Assembly (NCBI GenBank): GCA_945919795.1
Contig: CAMEJJ010000006.1
Location: 1-64,000, forward strand
Reading direction: 5' to 3'
DNA length: 64,000 nt
From: an uncultured Lachnospiraceae bacterium
Lineage (GTDB): Bacteria; Bacillota; Clostridia; Lachnospirales; Lachnospiraceae
Positions within the stretch are counted from its first letter, which is position 1, and every line of letters starts with the position of its first letter. Shown here one piece after another: positions 28,850-36,799 of the stretch. The position numbers and the translations under genes were made by a program. The notes under the pieces were generated by a model. It saw nothing but the letters and a program-made list of their open reading frames with translations. It made no database searches and was not told the DNA's origin.

Positions 28850-28904
28850 GGGTCCCAAAGTCATACTTTTTCATGCAAGCATGAAAAGTATGACCTTTCG
28901 ACCC
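28850..28904 (-). promoter_or_regulatory. 5'-leader hairpin of the chemoreceptor gene (GGGTC/GACCC, CUUG cap)
   Basis: On the minus strand the leader begins with AGGGTC, forms a long stem whose halves end in CATG, is capped by CTTG, and closes with GACCCGC. TATAATATGAT lies just upstream, so transcription should start at or next to the stem. The stem differs in sequence from, but matches in form, the leader of moxR at 60182-60239. A second small stem (CGCAAA/TTTGCG, 28832-28850) follows before the ribosome site. Confidence 0.65.
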
Positions 28905-29004
28905 TAATATCATATTATAACAAAAAAAACAACTCTCTGTATATGAAAAAATGGGACAACTATCAAAAAATGACATAATTCAGACTTAATTACAGCTATA
29001 AAAA

Positions 29005-29217
29005 TCAAGCAGCTTTTACAAGTGCAACAATTCCGACAATAATCAATGCAGGAATTGCAATGTAAATCAGTCCTGCTACTGCTAATCCAATCAAAAGCAA
29101 GGGAAGAAAAACAATATAGAGTAATATTTTTGTAATTCCCCAAGCTGCTTTAATCGCAAAAAACAGCAGTTTTCCAAAAACAACAATCATTAATATTGTA
29201 AAAATAAATGTCAACAT
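29005..29217 (-). CDS. Small hydrophobic membrane protein
   Basis: A 70-aa protein consisting almost wholly of two or three hydrophobic segments (VVFGKLLFFAIKAAWGITK, then PLLLIGLAVAGLIYIAIPAL) and ending in KAA. AGGAGG lies about 8 bases before the ATG, which supports real translation. The repeated Gly/Ala/Ile pattern suggests a small helical hairpin. It stands alone between unrelated genes. Function is unknown. Confidence 0.75.
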   Translation of the reverse strand: MLTFIFTILMIVVFGKLLFFAIKAAWGITKILLYIVFLPLLLIGLAVAGLIYIAIPALIIVGIVALVKAA

Positions 29218-29434
29218 ATCTTTTCCCTCCTAATAAGTACGTTTCCGTTTTAAAAAATGTGTTTTAAAATTTGATTTAAAGTTTTTTCTTTCGTCACATA
29301 TTCCTCATGACTAAGTACATTATAAATTTGAATTATAGAAATTTAAACCGCTAAAAGCAAAAAATAAGGCCATTTATTTTGCCAAATCCGAAAAGGGAAA
29401 AATGAAACAATATTTAGTTTACATAAAAATACAA

Positions 29435-29465
29435 TAAAATGCACAGGAAACATCCTGTGCATTTC
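29435..29465 (-). terminator. Terminator after the 59-aa gene
   Basis: A perfect 10-bp stem, ATGCACAGGA/TCCTGTGCAT with a 4-base loop, is followed on the minus strand by TTTATTGTATTTTT. Confidence 0.85.
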
Positions 29466-29488
29466 AGCCAATACATAACATTTTGTAA

Positions 29489-29668
29489 CTAGATTGTGGA
29501 AACAAATTTCATCTCACTCCTTAACATATCATCAAAGCTTAAGGACTGCCCCGGCTCTTCTGCCGATTTTTTCAACTGTTCCCTGCCTTTTGCTGAATCA
29601 CGATCATATCCAAATCGTGCTTCGCGAATCCGAAAATACTCCATTTCTCCACCTAAAACTCTACGCAT
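29489..29668 (-). CDS. Small hypothetical protein
   Basis: A 59-aa charged protein beginning MRRVLGGEMEYFRIREARFG. It is Arg/Glu-rich and has no membrane segment. AAGGAGG sits 8 bases before the ATG at 29668, which decides this start over an ATG 33 bases upstream. It has a terminator directly downstream, so it is probably a real single gene. No family is recognised. Confidence 0.65.
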   Translation of the reverse strand: MRRVLGGEMEYFRIREARFGYDRDSAKGREQLKKSAEEPGQSLSFDDMLRSEMKFVSTI

Positions 29669-29826
29669 ACTATCATCCTCCTTGATCATAGCTGAAAACA
29701 TATTGGTTTACAATAACGCATTCACAACATATAGTTTTATTGATTATGTCAACCACAATATCTTGTGGTTGATTTTATCATACTAAAAAATGGCAGAAAT
29801 AGCAAGTATTTTATCTCTTCTTTGCA

Positions 29827-30939
29827 TCATTTCTTTGCATCGTCAATATATTTAAGTTCATTTTGATTATGAAATTTATCTGCTTTTTTCATTTGTGCCT
29901 TATCTTCATACATTGCCTTATCAGCCTGCAAACACATTTCATTACAATCCATATCACCATCTTGATAGGCAACACCGACTGCACATGAAAAAGGCGTTTT
30001 CGCAATTTTTTCTTTCATTTGTTTCACAAACTGCTCGATATCTGCTTTTTTCTGATTAAAACACAGAATCGTAAATTCATCTCCGCCAATACGGTATAAA
30101 AAACAGTTTCTCGGAAGCACCGATTCGATACAGTGAACGATAGTTGAAATCGCCTCATCTCCCTTGGCATGACCATATTCATCATTCCATTTTTTCAAAT
30201 CATTTAAATCAATCGACATCACAGCACTGATATTTGCCGCATTTTTTTCGGAATCCAGATAAAAACATCTTCGATTTAATACATTTGTCATGGGATCACG
30301 TTTAAATTGCTGCGTATTTAGATAAAGATAATAAAATGTCATTGCTATCGCACCGGAAGTATTAATAACACCTTCATACTTCCATACCGATTCCATGACT
30401 GTAGACAGTACAAATATAATCACTACAGCAACCGAAATAACGGTCTCCGAAATTCGGACAGACTTACTCATTTTAACAGTACAAACAATTAACATGATCT
30501 CATAAAAGCCACTCGTAACAAAGGCAAAATATCCAATCGGCCCCCGGACAAATTGATTATCTACTGTATAAGAATATGCAATATCCGTAAAGAGTGCTGA
30601 AAAAGCAATCATTGTATTGATGATTAGTGGTAGCGCAAACCAGAAAAACTTTTTATCGCTTTGTTTTCCCATCAGCAACAATATTACAACATAAACAATG
30701 GCGGGTCTGATACTATATCCGATTGCCGACATCCAAATTCTCAAGGGGGACAGAGTATCAAATGTGGCCGTCCAATACTCTATGGAATCTGCCATTGCCA
30801 GACACAACACCATAACGCATGCTATCAGATATAGCACGCGAACTCTCTTATTGAAATAATTATTGGTAATGATAAAAATAAGAAGACAAAACATAGAAGC
30901 TACTGTTGCATAGTTTATCTCCACTAACTCTTTAAACAC
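29827..30939 (-). CDS. Membrane-bound diguanylate cyclase (GGDEF)
   Basis: A protein of about 370 aa with six to seven membrane helices (about 10-215) in the style of 7TM sensors, followed by a GGDEF domain. The active site reads RIGGDEFTIL (about 280-289) and is intact, preceded by DPMTNVLNRR and SIDLNDLKKWND. It should make cyclic-di-GMP from GTP. The likely start is GTG at 30939 with AAGGGGGT upstream; a GTG at 30960 is in frame but before that site. It follows surE by fewer than 40 bases. Confidence 0.9.
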   Translation of the reverse strand: MFKELVEINYATVASMFCLLIFIITNNYFNKRVRVLYLIACVMVLCLAMADSIEYWTATFDTLSPLRIWMSAIGYSIRPAIVYVVILLLMGKQSDKKFFWFALPLIINTMIAFSALFTDIAYSYTVDNQFVRGPIGYFAFVTSGFYEIMLIVCTVKMSKSVRISETVISVAVVIIFVLSTVMESVWKYEGVINTSGAIAMTFYYLYLNTQQFKRDPMTNVLNRRCFYLDSEKNAANISAVMSIDLNDLKKWNDEYGHAKGDEAISTIVHCIESVLPRNCFLYRIGGDEFTILCFNQKKADIEQFVKQMKEKIAKTPFSCAVGVAYQDGDMDCNEMCLQADKAMYEDKAQMKKADKFHNQNELKYIDDAKK

Positions 30940-30976
30940 AGCCACACCCCCTTTTTTCACTCAGTATATCACATCA

Positions 30977-31690
30977 TCACGAAATATTGGTAGCGATTCC
31001 TATGGAAACATAGTTGTCAAGAATCGCTCTCAAATCAGTTCCCTGTGAAGCCTCATAATTTCGAATTCCCTCTACCATATAAGAAATCCTTCCGGGCGAA
31101 ATCTTTTTTTCTATATACCGGTCTTTATAAAATTCATCGGTTGAAACGGTTCTTTCTCTCAAAATTCCCCTGCATTCTTTTAATCTGCAGCTTGGAAAAT
31201 TCACATTCCAGATTTGATTATTTTCTAATGGTTGATCCAATAACTCACCCATAATATCCTTTATGTATTCATCCGTTACCTCATGCATTTCATCAGCATC
31301 TTCTGAAAAAGCAATCGTGTGAAGCTTCTGAAAAGAAGCTTCAAAAGCTGCACCTGCAGTTGCAGAATACTGCAAATCCGAACCAACATTATATCCATAA
31401 TTGATGCCGGAAAAAACATGATCCGGCTTTCCCGGCACAATATTTAACACACCGATCCTCACACAATCAGCCGGTGTTCCATCACAGGCATATGCATGAA
31501 CTCCCGGTACGGGAAAATCCACTTCCCATGCCTCAATACTGTGTCTTAGAGTAATGCTGTGAGACATGGCACTCCTCTGACTTTGTGGAGCAACTACCCA
31601 TACCTCGCCAAATTCCATGGCAACTTTTGCAAGACGTATCAATCCGTCTGAATCAATCCCGTCATCGTTTGTAATCAATATTTTTTTCAT
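30977..31690 (-). CDS. surE: 5'-nucleotidase SurE
   Basis: A 237-aa SurE-family nucleotide phosphatase. The metal-binding motif TNDDGIDSDG (about 7-16), APQSQRSAMSHSIT (about 34-47) and SGINYGYNVGSDLQYSATAG (about 94-113) are intact. It dephosphorylates nucleoside 5'-monophosphates in related bacteria. GGAG precedes the ATG. The GGDEF gene follows closely, and the two likely share a transcript. Confidence 0.93.
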   Translation of the reverse strand: MKKILITNDDGIDSDGLIRLAKVAMEFGEVWVVAPQSQRSAMSHSITLRHSIEAWEVDFPVPGVHAYACDGTPADCVRIGVLNIVPGKPDHVFSGINYGYNVGSDLQYSATAGAAFEASFQKLHTIAFSEDADEMHEVTDEYIKDIMGELLDQPLENNQIWNVNFPSCRLKECRGILRERTVSTDEFYKDRYIEKKISPGRISYMVEGIRNYEASQGTDLRAILDNYVSIGIATNIS

Positions 31691-31817
31691 GTGACTGCTC
31701 CATTTCCCATTTTTTATTCAATATCACTTCTCAGATACTATCCAAAACAATACCGTGCATTTTGCTTTTAGCTATTATTCTTCATAAATCACAGCATGCG
31801 TTTTTCAATTCACACTT

Positions 31818-33626
31818 TTAATATCGTATATCCGGCTCGATTTCATCTGCAATAATAAAATGTGCTTCTATCTCCTGTTCCTGCGAAATCGGATTATCCT
31901 TACAATATACAATTTGCAAATCCGGCAAATCCAATAACGGTGTCAGATCTTTTATATAATTATCCGTAATATCAAGCACCTTCAATTTAGGAAACGAAGT
32001 AATAAAATCCAACGATTCAATCTTATTTCCTTTAACATACAATTCTTCCAACCCCGAAAAATGAGAAAGCGCCTCTTTCATATCCGAAAATGTAAGAGAA
32101 TCATAATTTGCCATTTTCACAAATCCATCCGAAAGCACACTGATATTCGTAATAAAACTGGTTCCTCCGATGTCGAGTATCTTTAATGTATCATTCTCTT
32201 TAAGTTTTTCCACTTCCACTCCAACCTTAGAGTTAGTCAAATACAACTCTTTCAGTGTCGGAATTTGAAAGACAACAGAAATGTCTGTCAATAATGAAGT
32301 ATCCCGCATATCCAGAATTTCCAGACTTGGCAGTTTTGCCAATTCCTCAAAATGATAGACATCCCCATAATTACTGTAAATTTGTATTTCTTTTAGATTT
32401 GGAAGACCGGATACAACCTGCAGATCAACCTGATTACAACCATGGATTTTCAGTTTTTCCAGACCGTTTAACGACTGAAGAGACTGCAAATGATCAATTC
32501 CGTGAATTTCCAATGATTTTAGTTTGGAAAATTTCGAAAAATCCAAAAGTTCCTGTTTGGATGACGAATAATAGACCATCAACTCTTCTAATTCAGTCAG
32601 TTGCTCTATTACTATGAAATCATTGATTTCATTATTGTAATCCAGACGCAGTTTTTTTAGCGTTGTCATATCTTCTAAAAAACTGATATCACATATTTGG
32701 GTGTCCCGTATCTCCAGTTCCCTCAGGGCCGTTAACTGATTTAAAAAGGACAGATCCTTTACACTATCTGATTCAATAGAAAGCGTTTCCAATCCGGAAA
32801 GATTCTTTATTGATTCATATTGTATTAATGCATCCGCATTGACTGACAACTTTTTCAAATTCTGTAACTTAGAAATCAAAGCTAAATCCGTCAAATTATA
32901 ATTATCTATTGTCAATGTTTCCAATGCCACAAAGCTGTCGATACCTTCTAACTCATTTTGAGAGTAATCCAAATTCAGGCTTTTGATATTTCCGGGTATC
33001 AAAACAATGTTCAATAAACTCTCGGGAGAGTTTCCGCACGACAATGCAATCAAATTTTTCAATCCATTTAACTGCCCTTTTGAAAGCGTTTTGTAACCAA
33101 TATCTAATTCTTCCAAACCGGAAAAGAACCGGATATCATCCATTCTGCCTTCCGCTGTTGTTTTGATTTCCACCGTTTGGATTTCTCCATCTCCAATCCG
33201 GTAATCAACAAAATATTGATCCTCGGGATCTCTTAATTTCAAATATTTGATTGTAGCCAATTCGTCTTTCGTGACCTCAGATACAGTTTTTCCAAATACC
33301 TGCTCAACAAAGGAAATAAAATATGGCGAAGATATCTCATATCTTTGCACAACTTCCGTAACCTGTTTAATCTCATCTTCGGTCTTCTCCCTTGTAGACA
33401 TCAAAAGACCGACCGAAAGGATACACATAAAACAAAAAAACAAAATAACAGACGGAATATTTGTGTTTTTTTCTGTATTTGTTTCTTTGGGAGTTACAAC
33501 AACCTTATCTTCCTGACAATCAATTAAAAAGAATGCATTACAATATGCACATTTAAATGTGTCTTTCCTTACACGTTTTAATGTTGCCCCACAGTTTGGA
33601 CATTCCGCTTTTACCACTCGTATCAT
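31818..33626 (-). CDS. Zinc-ribbon, single-pass membrane protein with leucine-rich repeats
   Basis: A 602-aa protein with an unusual order. An N-terminal zinc ribbon (ECPNC near 8-12, KCAYC near 26-30) is followed by one membrane helix (about 58-78) and then about fifteen leucine-rich repeats of 21-23 residues in the SDS22 style (for example LKKLRLDYNNEINDFIVIEQ), reaching the C terminus. The LRR part is probably outside the cell and the ribbon inside. It may be a surface adhesion or sensing protein. The ribosome site is weak. Confidence 0.85.
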   Translation of the reverse strand: MIRVVKAECPNCGATLKRVRKDTFKCAYCNAFFLIDCQEDKVVVTPKETNTEKNTNIPSVILFFCFMCILSVGLLMSTREKTEDEIKQVTEVVQRYEISSPYFISFVEQVFGKTVSEVTKDELATIKYLKLRDPEDQYFVDYRIGDGEIQTVEIKTTAEGRMDDIRFFSGLEELDIGYKTLSKGQLNGLKNLIALSCGNSPESLLNIVLIPGNIKSLNLDYSQNELEGIDSFVALETLTIDNYNLTDLALISKLQNLKKLSVNADALIQYESIKNLSGLETLSIESDSVKDLSFLNQLTALRELEIRDTQICDISFLEDMTTLKKLRLDYNNEINDFIVIEQLTELEELMVYYSSSKQELLDFSKFSKLKSLEIHGIDHLQSLQSLNGLEKLKIHGCNQVDLQVVSGLPNLKEIQIYSNYGDVYHFEELAKLPSLEILDMRDTSLLTDISVVFQIPTLKELYLTNSKVGVEVEKLKENDTLKILDIGGTSFITNISVLSDGFVKMANYDSLTFSDMKEALSHFSGLEELYVKGNKIESLDFITSFPKLKVLDITDNYIKDLTPLLDLPDLQIVYCKDNPISQEQEIEAHFIIADEIEPDIRY

Positions 33627-33642
33627 ATATTTTCTTTCCCGA

Positions 33643-33724
33643 TTTTCTTCTATATTCTAAATAACTTTTCTTCTGACTAGCGTTTTTCTTCTATATTCTA
33701 AATAACTTTTCTTCTGTCCAGCAT
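33643..33724. repeat. 41-bp direct repeat, two copies
   Basis: Two adjacent units of 41 bases start at 33643 and 33684 and share TTCTATATTCTAAATAACTT and most other positions. They lie between the LRR gene start and the spermidine-synthase-like gene end. Confidence 0.85.
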
Positions 33725-33802
33725 TTTTCATTCTGCGAATTGCTTTTCCAATTCACAATTTCATTCATAATTCTACGATTTCAACATTTCGTCATTTGCA
33801 AA

Positions 33803-35500
33803 CTATAACATTTTTAGTAATGCAGCCAATCCTTCCTGCTGATAAATCTCCTTATAATAAGCAACCTCGTCTTTAATCAGTTCATCAATAACTTTCATTC
33901 CGAGAAGCTCAACCGGAGCTTTATCATCCGTCATCAGATAGCCACCCTTTTCATATTTTACAAGATTTGTAGAGACCCGGTCCATCATTGTGTGAATCTC
34001 TGCATCTTCTTCAGCTTTCATATTGGTTTCAAAAACAGAAAGAACATTTTCATTATTGGAAGCAAATAGTTCGCGGTTGGTGCTTCTTTCAACATCTACG
34101 GTATAGACCTGCGAAAACACATTGGATATCGTATCCGCCAGATATTGATTGATACTTCCTTCTTTACTGCCACGCATATTCATATTGACCACCATGACTC
34201 CATCATCCGTCAGATGCGCTTTCACCAGTTCGAAAAACTCCACGGAAGACATCTGAAACGGTATCGTAATATCCTGATAAGCATCTACCATAATCACGTC
34301 ATATTTATCCTCAATGGCATTCAGATAGGCGCGTCCGTCATAGGTCGTCACATCCACATTGGAGGGTAGTTCAAAATATTGCACTGCAAGTTCTGTTATC
34401 TTTTCATCAATTTCCACACCGGATATCAAAACATTATCAAAATATCTTTCACACTGTGTTGCATATGTGCCGGTGCCGTTCCCTAAAATCAGGATATTCA
34501 GCTCATCCTTTTCGTGTATTCCCGCCATCAGGGGTGCTGCCATCGCATAATCGTAATACATGCCTGTGAGTCCTTTTTCCTTCCGATACACAGACTGAAC
34601 ACCAAAAAGGACATTGGTAGACAGCACAACCTGTTTTTCATCTTCATAAACCTGAAGGTAATTATAAATTGATTCGCCTTCATATGTGAGATCATCCTGC
34701 CAGAAAGCAAAACTATTATCATGGCCCAGAAGTACACAGACAAGGAAAATCGCAATGCTAATCGGAAGCTTCCGGGCTTTGAAAAAATTTACGCAGCCAC
34801 TCATAAAATATACGATTGCTAACAGAAGTAAAATTCCTGCAAATATCAGAAACGTAATCGAAGTTCCGACTGCCGGAATACTGATGAAGGTAGGGACAAA
34901 AGTACCGATGATGCTTCCGATCGTATTGGCAGCATTCAGATTACCAACCAGCTTTCCGTTATCATCAAGATTATCAACCGTGAATTTTACCAACGACGGC
35001 GTAACCATGCCCAGTAAAAAAAGCGGAAACACAAAAATAACCATGCAGGCTGCAAATCCGGCAATAATCAGGAAGTTACTGCTAACCGTAAAAATTAACA
35101 GCGCTGAAATGCCAAGGATAATATATTTTCCGACTACCGGAATCAATGCAATCCAGATAGCCGCAATCATGATGCGGACATACAGCTTATCAGGATTGGG
35201 ATTTTTGTCGGCACTTCTTCCGCCATAAATATTGCCCAATGCCATTGCAATCATAATCGTACCGATGATGATCGTCCATACAATCTGCGAGGAACTAAAG
35301 TAAGGTGCCATCAGTCTGCTTGCACCCAGTTCCACTGCCATAACTGACATACCTGCAAAAAACTCTGTCAGATACAGATAAATTCTGTTCTTTAGAATTG
35401 GTCTTCTGTCACTTACATTTTCACATGTCGCTGTGTTTTTTGCTAAATTATCTGCTACATTTACTGCTGCATCTGTTGTTTCATTTACATTTTGGCTCAT
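33803..35500 (-). CDS. Fused membrane/spermidine-synthase-like protein
   Basis: A 565-aa protein. About seven membrane helices (about 38-265) precede a Rossmann-fold spermidine-synthase-like domain with ILILGNGTGTYATQ (about 333-346), GVEIDEKI (about 360) and IMVDAYQD (about 397). Such fused proteins are widespread, but their substrate is not settled; polyamine synthesis is not proven. AAAGGT precedes the ATG at 35500. The 54-bp tandem array begins only 26 bases upstream of the start codon and so lies in its promoter or leader. Confidence 0.88.
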   Translation of the reverse strand: MSQNVNETTDAAVNVADNLAKNTATCENVSDRRPILKNRIYLYLTEFFAGMSVMAVELGASRLMAPYFSSSQIVWTIIIGTIMIAMALGNIYGGRSADKNPNPDKLYVRIMIAAIWIALIPVVGKYIILGISALLIFTVSSNFLIIAGFAACMVIFVFPLFLLGMVTPSLVKFTVDNLDDNGKLVGNLNAANTIGSIIGTFVPTFISIPAVGTSITFLIFAGILLLLAIVYFMSGCVNFFKARKLPISIAIFLVCVLLGHDNSFAFWQDDLTYEGESIYNYLQVYEDEKQVVLSTNVLFGVQSVYRKEKGLTGMYYDYAMAAPLMAGIHEKDELNILILGNGTGTYATQCERYFDNVLISGVEIDEKITELAVQYFELPSNVDVTTYDGRAYLNAIEDKYDVIMVDAYQDITIPFQMSSVEFFELVKAHLTDDGVMVVNMNMRGSKEGSINQYLADTISNVFSQVYTVDVERSTNRELFASNNENVLSVFETNMKAEEDAEIHTMMDRVSTNLVKYEKGGYLMTDDKAPVELLGMKVIDELIKDEVAYYKEIYQQEGLAALLKML

Positions 35501-35526
35501 AATTCTACTTACCTTTTCTTTATTAT

Positions 35527-35971
35527 TTGGGCCTACTTCAGTGCACGGTTCGTTATCCCATAGCCAGCCTTTTTTTCTTCTTGGGCCTACCTCAGTGCCT
35601 GGTTCGTCATTCCAAAGCTAGTCTTTTTCTCTTCTTGGACCTACTTTACTGCCTGACGCGTCATTCCATAGCTAGTCTTTTTCTCTTCTTGGACCTACTT
35701 TACTGCACGACCCGTCATTACATAGCTAGTCTTTTTCTCTTCTTGGACCTACTTTACTGCACGGCCCGTCATTCCATAGCTAGTCTTTTTCTCTTCTTGG
35801 ACCTACTTTACTGCACGGCCCGTCATTACATAGCTAGTCTTTTTCTCTTCTTGGACCTACTTTACTGCCTGACGCGTCATTCCATAGCTAGTCTTTTTCT
35901 CTTCTTGGACCTACTTCAGCGCTCAGCCCGTCATTCCATAGCTAATCCTTTTTCTCTTCTTGGACCTACAT
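35527..35971. repeat. 54-bp tandem repeat array (array 2), eight units
   Basis: Units start at 35527, 35581, 35635, 35689, 35743, 35797, 35851 and 35905, with a partial ninth at about 35960. Each has TTGG[GA]CCTACTT, a variable G+C patch, CGTCATTCCATAGCTAGTC and a CTTTTTCTCTTC tail. Units 3-7 are nearly identical, so expansion was recent. A plus-strand frame stays open through the array only because 54 is divisible by three; it has no ribosome site. The same family occurs at 1-162. Confidence 0.95.
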
Positions 35972-35998
35972 AATCTCGCTTATAATAATTGCACGAGC

Positions 35999-36039
35999 AA
36001 AATAAAACGAATGGCAAAAACAACCATTCGTTTTATTTT
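35999..36039. terminator. Strong bidirectional hairpin
   Basis: A perfect 16-bp stem (AAAATAAAACGAATGG with its complement, 9-base loop) with T-rich and A-rich sides. It can end transcripts from either direction and separates the Fur pseudogene from the repeat array. Confidence 0.85.
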
Positions 36040-36065
36040 ATCATATTTATCCCATTCCGTTAAGC

Positions 36066-36195
36066 ATTTATAATTCACAACCTTTTACATCACAACCTTT
36101 TACGTATTATGATTCACATCCTTTTACGTATTTATGATGCAATATTTATGCTTCACAATCTTCTGTGTAATTATGATTTACAACCTTCTGTGTAT
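36066..36195. repeat. Degenerate ~27-bp repeats at the 3' end of the Fur pseudogene
   Basis: Copies of a unit like TTATGATTCACAACCTTTTA recur four to five times. The innermost copies code for the last residues of the Fur remnant and the outer ones continue beyond its stop. Confidence 0.6.
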
Positions 36196-36536
36196 CGACA
36201 TAACCGCAACACCTCAGACCTTCTGATATCACCTTGTTCCACTCATCGGTCGATAGCCTGCAAATGGACTGATCATCCAATTCAACGATACACCCACCTT
36301 TCTTTTCACAATTCATGCCACAGGAAATGCGGTACATATTCTTACGGCTGATGGCACCGATTTCTTCCAAAAGATTGATCATGCGGTATACAGTTGCCGT
36401 TCCTATAGAAGAATCTTATTCTGCAACCATTTTCTTTTAGTCTCTGCAAAACCGTTTCTTTCTGCATATTTGTTCTGTGATAATTTGCTGCCATCTGTTT
36501 ATCCTTTTTTATCAGGTCTTTTTCCATATTCAGCAA
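36146..36536 (-). pseudogene. Fur-family regulator, broken by an internal deletion and frameshift
   Basis: The 5' part (36536 to about 36424) codes for a Fur-type N terminus ending LKENGCRI. The 3' part, in another frame, resumes as DSSIGTATVYRMINLLEEIG, the recognition helix and beyond, with YRISCGMNCEKKGG and C-terminal Cys residues. The expected segment of about 28-30 codons in between, which would hold the first wing-helix elements and CxxC, is missing, and the deletion shifts the frame. No full regulator can be made unless this is a sequencing error. It lies next to feoB and once probably controlled iron or metal genes. Confidence 0.8.
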
Positions 36537-36603
36537 TTCCTTTCACATTCATTTTAAATTCTATTTTTTAATTATGCCTGCACAAAAGAAGTTCAGATAT
36601 GTC

Positions 36604-36780
36604 CTAATCATTTCCAGTATGGGAGTTATCATGTTTCGCATTATCGCATCCTTTTTTGGAACAGCATCCGGCAGAAGGACATCCGATGCATCTTGTACCT
36701 TTTTTCTTTTGTTTCCATATATAAAGAACTGCTGCAACTATTAAAACAAGTATAATTCCTACAACAATCAAATTTCCCAT
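36604..36780 (-). CDS. FeoB-associated Cys-rich membrane protein
   Basis: A 58-aa peptide, too short for usual gene calls. One membrane helix (about 4-22) is followed by a Lys patch and a Cys-rich tail with Cys at 31, 34, 39, 40 and 45 (TRCIGCPSAGCCSKKGC). This matches the small FeoB-associated Cys-rich family found beside feoB in Firmicutes, thought to aid Fe2+ transfer. It begins 19 bases after the feoB stop, so it belongs to the same transcript. Confidence 0.9.
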   Translation of the reverse strand: MGNLIVVGIILVLIVAAVLYIWKQKKKGTRCIGCPSAGCCSKKGCDNAKHDNSHTGND

Positions 36781-36799
36781 TCGTTCTCCTTTCTGAAAT

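Noticed and set aside
28850-28904. Simple rho-independent terminator
   Set aside because: It lies just after a promoter-like element and before the gene, has no T run after it, and matches the moxR leader design.
28791-28976. A longer N terminus for the first chemoreceptor
   Set aside because: The extra 62 codons would be encoded by the palindromic leader and lack a ribosome site; the ATG at 28790 has GAGGGG.
35527-35971. CRISPR array
   Set aside because: Units are contiguous with no unique spacers, are longer than typical CRISPR repeats, and no cas genes are nearby.
35527-35973. A 148-codon plus-strand frame with an 18-residue protein repeat
   Set aside because: It exists because the 54-base repeat unit is divisible by three. 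There is no ribosome site, and codons simply follow the DNA repeat.
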